DNA of 17,275 bases from Betaproteobacteria bacterium (GTDB taxonomy: Bacteria > Pseudomonadota > Gammaproteobacteria > Burkholderiales > SG8-41). The notes beneath the pieces were generated by a model that saw nothing but the letters and a program-made list of their open reading frames with translations, ran no database searches and was not told the DNA's origin. This document shows, one piece after another, positions 11,239 to 17,096 of the stretch (its first letter is position 1; every line of letters starts with the position of its first letter). The translations under genes and the position numbers were made by a program. The DNA is taken from contig JACOVL010000109.1 in NCBI GenBank assembly GCA_016177355.1, forward strand, positions 1-17,275. The letters are read 5' to 3'.

Positions 11239-11282
11239 GGTTTAAGACCCGCCATAAAACATATTGCTCATGGACTTAAACC
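11239..11282. repeat. Inverted repeat with 11-base arms
   Basis: GGTTTAAGACC at 11239-11249 and GGACTTAAACC at 11272-11282 pair at 10 of 11 positions across a 22-base spacer. The centres are 33 bp apart, about three helical turns. There is no T-tract, so a terminator is unlikely. A two-site operator or a cruciform/hairpin in the ubiK leader is possible. Confidence 0.6.
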
Positions 11283-11311
11283 ATTCAGCCTCGCTGGACT
11301 GACCCGTTGGC

Positions 11312-11326
11312 GCACCGGCACGGTGC
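11312..11326. promoter_or_regulatory. NtrC binding site 1 (exact dyad)
   Basis: GCACC-N5-GGTGC matches the NtrC (NRI) enhancer dyad exactly as known from the enteric glnA region. It lies about 128 bp upstream of the start point predicted from the sigma-54 element. Confidence 0.75.
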
Positions 11327-11342
11327 GGGAAAAGGCGCATGC

Positions 11343-11357
11343 GCATCATTGCGGTGC
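11343..11357. promoter_or_regulatory. NtrC binding site 2 (one mismatch)
   Basis: GCATC-N5-GGTGC differs from the NtrC dyad at one base of ten. Its centre is 31 bp from site 1, on the same face of the helix, and about 97 bp upstream of the predicted start point. This mirrors the paired glnA enhancer sites. Confidence 0.65.
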
Positions 11358-11375
11358 GGCGATTGTGTAGGTTTT

Positions 11376-11388
11376 TATCCACAAATTC
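11376..11388 (+). promoter_or_regulatory. IHF-like site between the enhancer and the sigma-54 promoter
   Basis: TATCCACAAATTC fits WATCAANNNNTTR with two mismatches and is preceded by a T-run. IHF bending sites commonly sit between NtrC sites and a sigma-54 promoter, so the position supports an otherwise weak match. Confidence 0.3.
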
Positions 11389-11420
11389 GCTAACCGATTG
11401 ATTGGTCTGTGTACTTTTCT

Positions 11421-11436
11421 TGGCACGGTCCGTGCT
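11421..11436 (+). promoter_or_regulatory. Sigma-54 (RpoN) promoter for the porin-glnK-amtB operon
   Basis: TGGCAC-N5-GTGCT contains the invariant -24 GG (11422-11423) and -12 GC (11434-11435) separated by exactly 10 bases. The only deviation from TGGCAC-N5-TTGCW is one T. The predicted start is near 11446, leaving a leader of about 40 bases before the porin ATG. Confidence 0.8.
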
Positions 11437-11448
11437 CTACCTAGCCGT

Positions 11449-11473
11449 GCAATATTGCGCGTTAGTGACTAAC
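11449..11473 (+). other. Two short palindromes in the porin mRNA leader
   Basis: GCAATATTGC (11449-11458) is a perfect palindrome at the predicted transcript start. GTTAGT-G-ACTAAC (11461-11473) is an inverted repeat directly before the AAAGGA ribosome site. They may be operator or leader-structure elements, but both are short enough to occur by chance. Confidence 0.3.
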
Positions 11474-11486
11474 GAAAGGAATCACC

Positions 11487-12320
11487 ATGTTTAAAAAGAC
11501 TGCAATCGCGGGACTGCTTGCGGCCGCGCTCGGGTCAGGCCTGGCCCAGGCGCAGGCACCAGCGGCACCCGCCTCGCCCCACACGCTCACCGGCAACGTC
11601 GGGATATTCAGCCAATACATATTCCGCGGGCTGGCCCAGACCGATCGCGATCCCGCCGTACAAGGCGGTTTCGACTACAGCCATTCGAGCGGACTGTATG
11701 CGGGCACCTGGGCGTCGAATATCAGCTGGCTGCAGGACAGCGGGGCATATACCTCGGGCGGAAGCGCGGAGTGGGATTTCTACGGCGGCATCAAAGGCAG
11801 CATCGGCAAGAGCGACTTCTCTTACGATGCCGGACTGCTCTACTACTATTACCGGGGCACCACGGCGCTGGGCGCCCCCAGGGCCGATACTCTGGAGGCC
11901 TACGGGTCGCTCGGCTGGAAGTGGCTCAGCGCGAAATTCAGCGTCAGCCTTGATGACAAAACCTTCGCGGTGAGGGACAGCAGGGGCACCTGGTACCTCG
12001 ATTTGACCGCCACCGTGCCGCTCGGGGAATTCTCCAAGCCGCTTGAAGGCCTGAGTTTCATCGCGCATTACGGGAGACAGAAATACAGCGGCACCGACGC
12101 CCGCAACGTCTTCGGCCTGTCCAACGACAATCTGTTTTCCTACAACGACTACAAGCTCGGCCTGAGCTACGCGCTGCCCAAGGACTTCACGATCGGCGCG
12201 TACTACACCGACACCAGCGGTGCCAATCGGCTCGGCTACGGCAGCGTAGCGGAAGGCGGGGTGTTCCCGCGCAACATTGCCAAGAGCACGGGCACGGTCT
12301 ACATCCAGAAGACTTTCTAA
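11487..12320 (+). CDS. TorF family putative porin
   Basis: Outer-membrane protein of 277 aa. It has a classical signal peptide (MFKKTAIAGLLAAALGSGLAQAQA, cleavage near residue 24), then alternating aromatic strands ending in a C-terminal Phe (TVYIQKTF), the signal used by the outer-membrane insertion machinery. The N-terminal segment GNVGIFSQYIFRGLAQTDRDPAVQGGFDY is characteristic of the TorF/Gcw_chp family, in which function is mostly assigned by homology. AAAGGA six bases before the ATG sets the start. It is the first gene downstream of a strong NtrC/sigma-54 promoter and precedes glnK-amtB, so it is probably nitrogen-regulated. I infer a role in outer-membrane passage of a nitrogen source, but the substrate is not known from sequence. 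Confidence 0.85.
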   Translation: MFKKTAIAGLLAAALGSGLAQAQAPAAPASPHTLTGNVGIFSQYIFRGLAQTDRDPAVQGGFDYSHSSGLYAGTWASNISWLQDSGAYTSGGSAEWDFYGGIKGSIGKSDFSYDAGLLYYYYRGTTALGAPRADTLEAYGSLGWKWLSAKFSVSLDDKTFAVRDSRGTWYLDLTATVPLGEFSKPLEGLSFIAHYGRQKYSGTDARNVFGLSNDNLFSYNDYKLGLSYALPKDFTIGAYYTDTSGANRLGYGSVAEGGVFPRNIAKSTGTVYIQKTF

Positions 12321-12326
12321 GGCAGC

Positions 12327-12357
12327 AGGGGCCGGCCACGGGGCCGGCCTCTTTTTT
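12327..12357 (+). terminator. Intra-operon intrinsic terminator or attenuator
   Basis: Arms of 11 bases (12327-12337 and 12342-12352), GC-rich with one G-T wobble and a four-base loop, are followed by six T (12352-12357). It lies between the porin stop and the glnK ribosome site (GGGGA), leaving no room for a separate glnK promoter downstream of it. Confidence 0.8.
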
Positions 12358-12371
12358 CACGGGGAAACCGA

Positions 12372-12710
12372 ATGAAACTCGTCACTGCAATCATCAAGCC
12401 GTTCAAGCTTGACGAGGTACGGGAGGCGCTGTCCGCCGTCGGCGTGACCGGCGTCACCGTCACCGAGGTCAAGGGATTCGGGCGGCAGAAGGGGCACACC
12501 GAGCTCTACCGCGGCGCCGAATACGTGGTGGACTTCCTGCCCAAGGTCAAGATCGAGGCCGCGATCAAGAGCGAAATGCTCGAGCAGGTGATCGAGGCGA
12601 TCGAGAAAGCCGCCAATACCGGCAAGATCGGCGACGGCAAGGTGTTCGTCTCCGATCTGGAGCAAGCCATCCGCATCCGCACCGGCGAGACCGGCGCTGA
12701 AGCGTTATAG
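12372..12710 (+). CDS. glnK: PII nitrogen regulatory protein GlnK
   Basis: PII protein of 112 aa that senses 2-oxoglutarate, ATP/ADP and glutamine status and plugs the ammonium channel AmtB when nitrogen is sufficient. The N-terminus MKLVTAIIKPFKLDEVREAL is the PII signature. The T-loop GRQKGHTELYRGAEYVVDFLPK contains Tyr51, the conserved uridylylation site. The C-terminal block is TGKIGDGKVFVSDLEQAIRIRTGE. The length is exactly that of the family. It begins 51 bp after the porin stop, across a terminator hairpin, and ends 12 bp before amtB. Naming it GlnK rather than GlnB rests on the linkage to amtB. Confidence 0.96.
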   Translation: MKLVTAIIKPFKLDEVREALSAVGVTGVTVTEVKGFGRQKGHTELYRGAEYVVDFLPKVKIEAAIKSEMLEQVIEAIEKAANTGKIGDGKVFVSDLEQAIRIRTGETGAEAL

Positions 12711-12722
12711 GGAGAAAACGAT

Positions 12723-14204
12723 ATGAAACGATTACTCGCCATCCTCGCGCTGTTCGGCGCGCTGAGCCTGGCCGTTACTCCGGCGCAGGCACAGGACAAG
12801 CCGGCGGCCGACAAGCCGGCCGCCGCCGCACCCGCTGCGGCGCCATCGGCCACGGCGGCGCCCGCGCCTACACCCAACAAGGGCGACGTGGCGTGGATGC
12901 TCACTTCCACCGCGCTGGTGCTGATGATGAGCATCCCCGGCCTGGCGCTGTTCTACGGCGGCATGGTGCGCGCGAAGAACATGCTCTCGCTGCTGATGCA
13001 AGTGCTGGTCACCTTCTCGCTCGTCACCGTGCTGTGGTGCATTTACGGCTACAGCCTGGCGTTCAGCGAGGGCAACGCCTACTTCGGCGGCTTCGACCGG
13101 CTGTTCCTGGGCGGCACCTTCGATTCCATCAAGGGCGAGTTCGCCATGGGCGCCACTTTCAGCAAGGGCGTCGTCATTCCCGAGCTGCTGTTCGTGGCAT
13201 TCCAGGCGACGTTCGCCGCGATCACGTGCTGCCTCATACTCGGGGCGTTCGCGGAGCGCATCAAGTTCTCCGCGGTGCTGATCTTCGTGGCGCTGTGGCT
13301 CACATTCGCCTATGCGCCGATCGCGCACATGGTGTGGTTCTGGATGGGGCCGGACGCCTATACCGATCCCAAGCTGGTTGATGCGCTGAACGCGAAGGCC
13401 GGTCTTCTCTGGCAGTGGGGCGCACTCGACTTCGCGGGCGGCACGGTGGTGCACATCAACGCCGGAGTCGCGGGTCTCGTGGGCGCCTATCTGGTCGGCA
13501 AGCGCATCGGTTTTGGAAGAGAGGCGCTCACGCCGCATAACCTCCCGATGACCATGATCGGGGCGTCGCTCCTGTGGGTGGGCTGGTTCGGGTTCAACGC
13601 CGGCTCGGCTCTCGAATCCGGCAATTCGGCCACCCTCGCCTTCGTGAACACCTTCCTCGCTACCGCCTGCGCTGTGTTGGCGTGGACCTTCGGTGAGTGG
13701 CTGTTCAAGGGCAAGCCCTCCATGCTGGGCGCCGCTTCCGGCGTCGTTGCGGGACTGGTCGCGATTACGCCCGCCGCGGGCAACGTAGGCATTCCCGGCG
13801 CGTTCGTGATCGGAACTGCCGCGGGCATCGTGTGCCTGTGGGCGGTGAATCAGCTCAAACGCTGGCTCGGCGCGGACGACTCGCTTGATGTCTTCGGCGT
13901 GCACGCGATCGGTGGCATACTGGGCGCCCTGCTTACCGGCGTGTTCAACGCTCCCGGGCTCGGCGGGCCGGGCTTCACCGCCGACTGGGTCACCGGCAAG
14001 ATGATCACCGCAGCCGAGTACTCGATCGCCGGCCAGGTATGGACCCAGGCGCAGGCGGTCGGCGTGACCATCGTCTGGACGGGCATCGTGGCGCTGATCG
14101 CGTTCAAGATCGCCGACGTCATCGTAGGCCTGCGCGTGACCGAAGAAGAAGAACGCGAGGGTCTCGACGTGACCTCCCACGGCGAAACCGCGTATCACGC
14201 GTAA
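12723..14204 (+). CDS. amtB: Ammonium channel/transporter AmtB
   Basis: Inner-membrane trimeric ammonium channel of 493 aa. It has a cleavable signal peptide (MKRLLAILALFGALSLAVTPAQA, about 1-23), an unusual Ala/Pro/Lys-rich linker (about 24-53), then the 11-helix Amt core beginning GDVAWMLTSTALVLMMSIPGLALFYGGMV. The pore twin histidines are His244 (VVHINAG) and His394 (FGVHAIGG). GAFAERIKFS (174-183) and DDSLDVFGVHAIGG (385-398) are Amt signature blocks. The C-terminal RVTEEEEREGLDVTSHGE is the cytoplasmic tail contacted by GlnK. GGGAG precedes the ATG. It is co-transcribed with glnK and followed by a strong terminator. Confidence 0.97.
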   Translation: MKRLLAILALFGALSLAVTPAQAQDKPAADKPAAAAPAAAPSATAAPAPTPNKGDVAWMLTSTALVLMMSIPGLALFYGGMVRAKNMLSLLMQVLVTFSLVTVLWCIYGYSLAFSEGNAYFGGFDRLFLGGTFDSIKGEFAMGATFSKGVVIPELLFVAFQATFAAITCCLILGAFAERIKFSAVLIFVALWLTFAYAPIAHMVWFWMGPDAYTDPKLVDALNAKAGLLWQWGALDFAGGTVVHINAGVAGLVGAYLVGKRIGFGREALTPHNLPMTMIGASLLWVGWFGFNAGSALESGNSATLAFVNTFLATACAVLAWTFGEWLFKGKPSMLGAASGVVAGLVAITPAAGNVGIPGAFVIGTAAGIVCLWAVNQLKRWLGADDSLDVFGVHAIGGILGALLTGVFNAPGLGGPGFTADWVTGKMITAAEYSIAGQVWTQAQAVGVTIVWTGIVALIAFKIADVIVGLRVTEEEEREGLDVTSHGETAYHA

Positions 14205-14230
14205 GATCGTTTCCCAGGAAGTAAGTGGCA

Positions 14231-14258
14231 ACGGGCGCCCGCGGGCGCCCGTTTTTTT
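14231..14258 (+). terminator. Rho-independent terminator after amtB
   Basis: ACGGGCGCCC (14231-14240) and GGGCGCCCGT (14243-14252) are perfect inverted arms followed by a run of seven T (14252-14258), 26 bases after the amtB stop. It ends the porin-glnK-amtB transcript. Confidence 0.9.
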
Positions 14259-14283
14259 GAACGGTCACGGTATCCGCTACAAT
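14257..14283 (+). promoter_or_regulatory. Candidate sigma-70 promoter for gshA-gshB
   Basis: TTGAAC (14257-14262) and TACAAT (14278-14283) are separated by 15 bases, slightly short. They start within the T-tract of the amtB terminator and end 23 bases before the gshA ATG. This is the only promoter-like pair in the gap. Confidence 0.5.
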
Positions 14284-14306
14284 AGGCATCCCTCAAAGGG
14301 ATTCCT

Positions 14307-15593
14307 ATGGCTGTACCGCGATTGACCACCGCGTTGAGCGGGCCGCTGCCCGACCTCGAGCGACAACTGCTCGCTTCGATGCCGGAGATCGAGCACTGGC
14401 TGCGCGTCCAATGGCAGGACCACGCCGCGCCCTTCTACTGCTCGGTGGACCTGCGGAACAGCGGCTTCAAGCTCGCGCCGGTGGATACCAACCTTTTCCC
14501 CGGCGGTTTCAACAACCTCAGTCCGGATTTCCGCCCGCTGTGCGTGCAGGCGGCGATGACGGCGATCGAGAAGGCCTGCCCGGACGCGCGCGGGATGGTG
14601 CTGGTTCCCGAAAACCACACCCGCAACCAGTACTACCTGCAGAACCTCGCGGCGTTGCAGACGATCCTGCGGCAAGCCGGGATCAACGTCCGCATCGGGA
14701 GTCTCCTGCGCGAGATCACGGGCCCCACCGAGCTGGAACTTGAGAACGGGGCGAAGCTCACGCTCGAACCGCTCACGCGCCGCGGCAACCGGCTGGCGGC
14801 GGATGGATTCGACCCGTGCGTGGTGCTGCTCAACAACGACCTTTCCTCCGGCACGCCGGAGATCCTGATGAACCTCGAGCAGGCGGTGCTGCCGCCGCTG
14901 CACGCCGGCTGGACCGTGCGCCGCAAGTCCAACCACTTCGCGGCCTACCGCCAGGTGGCGGAGGAATTCGCGAACCTCGTCGGGATCGATCCCTGGCTGG
15001 TCAATCCCTACTTCGAGAGGTGCGGCAGGATCAACTTCCAGGAGAAGAAGGGCGAGGAGTGCCTGGAGGGCTACGTCACCGAGATCCTCGACGACGTCCG
15101 CGCCAAGTACAAGGAATACGGGATCACGCATGACCCCTTCGTCATCGTCAAGGCCGACGCCGGCACCTACGGCATGGGCATCATGACGGTGAAGGACCCT
15201 CAAGAAGTGCGGGGATTGAACCGCAGGCAGCGCAACAAGATGGCGGTGGTGAAGGAAGGCCTCGAAGTGCGCGAAGTGATGGTGCAGGAGGGGATCTACA
15301 CTCTCGAGAGCGTGGACGACGCGGCGGCCGAGCCGGTCGTCTACATGATCGACCACTTCGTGGTGGGCGGCTTCTACCGCGTGCATACCGAGCGGGGCCA
15401 GGACCAGAACCTCAACGCCCCGGGCATGCAGTTCAAACCGCTCGCCTTCGCCGCGCCCTGCTCCTCCCCCAACCCCGACGATCCCGGCTGCCCGCCGAAC
15501 CGCTTCTACGCCTACGGCGTCATCGCGCGGCTCGCCCTCCTCGCCGCCGCGATCGAACTCGAGCAGACCGCCCCCGAAAACGGCAAGCCGTAA
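14307..15593 (+). CDS. gshA: Glutamate-cysteine ligase, GshA (PF08886) type
   Basis: First step of glutathione synthesis: ATP-dependent ligation of glutamate and cysteine to gamma-glutamylcysteine, in the cytoplasm. The 428-aa protein belongs to the uncommon GshA family first noted in Acidithiobacillus and nitrifier/betaproteobacterial genomes, not the enteric GshA type. Visible blocks are APVDTNLFPGGFNNL (57-71), VPENHTRNQYYLQNL (100-114), LLNNDLSSGTPEIL (174-187), and a glycine-rich nucleotide-binding-like segment FVIVKADAGTYGMG (278-291). The length fits the family. AAAGGG eight bases upstream supports the ATG at 14307. The assignment is strengthened by gshB three bases downstream. Confidence 0.93.
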   Translation: MAVPRLTTALSGPLPDLERQLLASMPEIEHWLRVQWQDHAAPFYCSVDLRNSGFKLAPVDTNLFPGGFNNLSPDFRPLCVQAAMTAIEKACPDARGMVLVPENHTRNQYYLQNLAALQTILRQAGINVRIGSLLREITGPTELELENGAKLTLEPLTRRGNRLAADGFDPCVVLLNNDLSSGTPEILMNLEQAVLPPLHAGWTVRRKSNHFAAYRQVAEEFANLVGIDPWLVNPYFERCGRINFQEKKGEECLEGYVTEILDDVRAKYKEYGITHDPFVIVKADAGTYGMGIMTVKDPQEVRGLNRRQRNKMAVVKEGLEVREVMVQEGIYTLESVDDAAAEPVVYMIDHFVVGGFYRVHTERGQDQNLNAPGMQFKPLAFAAPCSSPNPDDPGCPPNRFYAYGVIARLALLAAAIELEQTAPENGKP

Positions 15594-15596
15594 GCG

Positions 15597-16547
15597 ATGA
15601 AATTCGCGTTCGTCGCAGACCCGCTCGACAGCTTCAAGATCCACAAGGACACCACCTTCGCGATCATGCGCGAGGCGGCCGCGCGCGGCCACGCGCTCCA
15701 TGTCATGGAGCAGGAGGACCTCGCGTGGCGTGGCGGCACGGTGTACGGCCACGCGCGCCGGCTCCATCTCACCGGCGGCAAGCCCGGCTGGTACCGCGCC
15801 GAGGAGCCGGCCATGACGGCGCTCAAGGATTTCGACGCCGTGTTCATGCGCAAGGACCCGCCGTTCGACATGGAGTACCTTTACAGCACCCACCTTCTCG
15901 AGCTCGCCGAGGCGGGCGGCGCGAGGGTGTTCAACCGCCCGCGCGCCATCCGCGACTGGAACGAGAAGCTGGCGATCGCCCGCTTTCCGAAGTACACGGC
16001 GCCCACCGTGGTGACGCGGCGCGACGGGATCATGCGCGAGTTCCTCACCGAGCACCGCGACGTGATCCTGAAACCGCTCGACGGCATGGGCGGCGCGTCG
16101 GTCTTTCGCGTGCGCCACGACGACCCCAACCTCAACGTAATCCTGGAAACCGTGATGCACCATGGGCGCCGCACGATCATGGCGCAACGCTACATCCCCG
16201 AAATCCGCGACGGCGACAAGAGAGTGCTGCTGATCGGCGGCAAGCCGGTCCCCTATTGCCTCGCGCGCATCCCGAAGCCGGGCGACATCCGCGGCAACCT
16301 CGCCGCCGGCGCGACCGGTGTCGCGCGCGAACTCACCGCGCGCGACCGCGAGATCGCCGAAACGCTCGGGCCCGCGCTTTACAAGGAAGGCCTGCTCCTC
16401 GTCGGTCTCGACGTGATCGGCGACTGGTTGACCGAGGTCAACGTCACCAGCCCCACCTGCTTCCAGGAGATCACCGAGCAGACCGGCTTCAACGTCGCCG
16501 GCATGTTCATGGATGCCCTGGAAGCGGCCTGCGTCCGGCGTAAATGA
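15597..16547 (+). CDS. gshB: Glutathione synthetase
   Basis: ATP-grasp enzyme of 316 aa that joins glycine to gamma-glutamylcysteine, completing glutathione. Prokaryotic GshB signatures are visible: DPLDSFKIHKDTTFAIMREA (8-27), FMRKDPPFDMEYLYSTHLLE (83-102), KPLDGMGGASVFRV (159-172), the ATP-grasp middle PEIRDGDKRVLLIGGKPV (201-218), RGNLAAGAT (232-240), and the metal/substrate block DVIGDWLTEVNVTSPT (272-287, with Glu280 and Asn282 as likely Mg ligands). The ATG lies 3 bp after the gshA stop, indicating a tight operon. The length is typical. Confidence 0.97.
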   Translation: MKFAFVADPLDSFKIHKDTTFAIMREAAARGHALHVMEQEDLAWRGGTVYGHARRLHLTGGKPGWYRAEEPAMTALKDFDAVFMRKDPPFDMEYLYSTHLLELAEAGGARVFNRPRAIRDWNEKLAIARFPKYTAPTVVTRRDGIMREFLTEHRDVILKPLDGMGGASVFRVRHDDPNLNVILETVMHHGRRTIMAQRYIPEIRDGDKRVLLIGGKPVPYCLARIPKPGDIRGNLAAGATGVARELTARDREIAETLGPALYKEGLLLVGLDVIGDWLTEVNVTSPTCFQEITEQTGFNVAGMFMDALEAACVRRK

Positions 16548-16553
16548 CCTAAG

Positions 16554-16568
16554 TATTTGATACAAATA
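16554..16568. repeat. AT-rich palindrome after gshB
   Basis: TATTTGATACAAATA has perfect 6-base arms around ATA, seven bases after the gshB stop, in a locally AT-rich patch. It lacks the GC stem of a terminator. It could be an operator or the edge of the downstream module. Confidence 0.45.
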
Positions 16569-16634
16569 TAAACTCAGCATCAGGATCCTGCCGTCGGTCC
16601 TCGTGCGCGCGGACGTGGTGATCGAGTGAGCAAT

Positions 16635-16658
16635 GTTATGTTGACACGTCATCATAAC
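16635..16658. promoter_or_regulatory. 24-bp palindromic operator upstream of the nucleotidyltransferase module
   Basis: Arms GTTATG-n-TGAC and GTCA-n-CATAAC meet around a two-base centre, giving 20 of 24 positions symmetrical. It overlaps the -35 hexamer TTGACA (16641-16646) and ends seven bases before the first possible start codon. This is the classical placement for autorepression by an antitoxin or its complex. Confidence 0.7.
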
Positions 16659-16669
16659 TAACCTATGCT
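16641..16669 (+). promoter_or_regulatory. Sigma-70 promoter of the nucleotidyltransferase module
   Basis: A consensus TTGACA (16641-16646), a 17-base spacer and TATGCT (16664-16669, 4/6 to TATAAT). The expected start point is near 16676, just before the second in-frame ATG at 16677. Confidence 0.6.
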
Positions 16670-17096
16670 CAAGGCGATGAAACCAGACCGGACCACGCGA
16701 CCAGGGCGGCCGAAGACCAGCCCGCTGTCGCGCCGCGAGCAGTTGCGGCTCGCCAAGCGCGCGCAGCGCGAGCGCGAGCGGGACGCCGGGATGGTGGTCG
16801 TCCCGCTCAAGCTCGCGGCGCACGACGTCGAGCGGGTACGGGCCGCCATGGCGCGGCCCGAATTCGCGCGCCGGCTGCGCGGCCTGCTCGACGACACGCT
16901 GATCGAGATCGCCGCCCACGAGAACCTCGCGGCGCTGTGCTGGAACCGGCGCGACCGTTACCTCGGCGCCGAGGAAGCGTTCCGTCTCTACGAGCGCAAC
17001 TGGCGGCTGGTGGACCAGCGCGGCATGAAACCGGCCGAGCGCGCGCTCATCGAGCGGCTGGCGGCGCGCTACGGCAACGGGGTGCTCAATGTCTGA
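16665..17096 (+). CDS. Putative antitoxin/partner of nucleotidyltransferase toxin (RHH-like)
   Basis: Protein of 143 aa from the ATG at 16665, or 139 aa from the ATG at 16677, which fits the predicted transcription start better. I do not recognise a named family. Residues 7-40 are strongly basic (GRPKTSPLSRREQLRLAKRA and onward). Residues 43-49 (MVVVPLK) look like the strand of a ribbon-helix-helix DNA-binding fold, followed by two predicted helices (about 52-63 and 67-82). The C-terminal part holds aromatic and charged residues (RLYERNWRLVDQRG, 107-120) and may bind the partner. Neither potential start has a good Shine-Dalgarno. The stop overlaps the next gene by 8 bases, and a palindromic operator sits over the promoter. 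All this fits an autoregulating antitoxin. It is shorter than, and unlike, winged-helix AbiEi antitoxins. The role is inferred from context. Confidence 0.7.
   Translation: MLKAMKPDRTTRPGRPKTSPLSRREQLRLAKRAQRERERDAGMVVVPLKLAAHDVERVRAAMARPEFARRLRGLLDDTLIEIAAHENLAALCWNRRDRYLGAEEAFRLYERNWRLVDQRGMKPAERALIERLAARYGNGVLNV

Larger units (their letters stand above)
11193..11486. promoter_or_regulatory. Divergent control region between ubiK and the porin operon
   Basis: A 294-bp non-coding stretch, locally more AT-rich than its surroundings. From left to right it holds a long inverted repeat (11239-11282), two NtrC-like dyads, an IHF-like site, a sigma-54 promoter and short palindromes in the presumed porin leader. 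I see no open frame or RNA gene in it. The ubiK promoter must lie in its left third on the minus strand, but no clear -35/-10 pair stands out. Confidence 0.7.
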
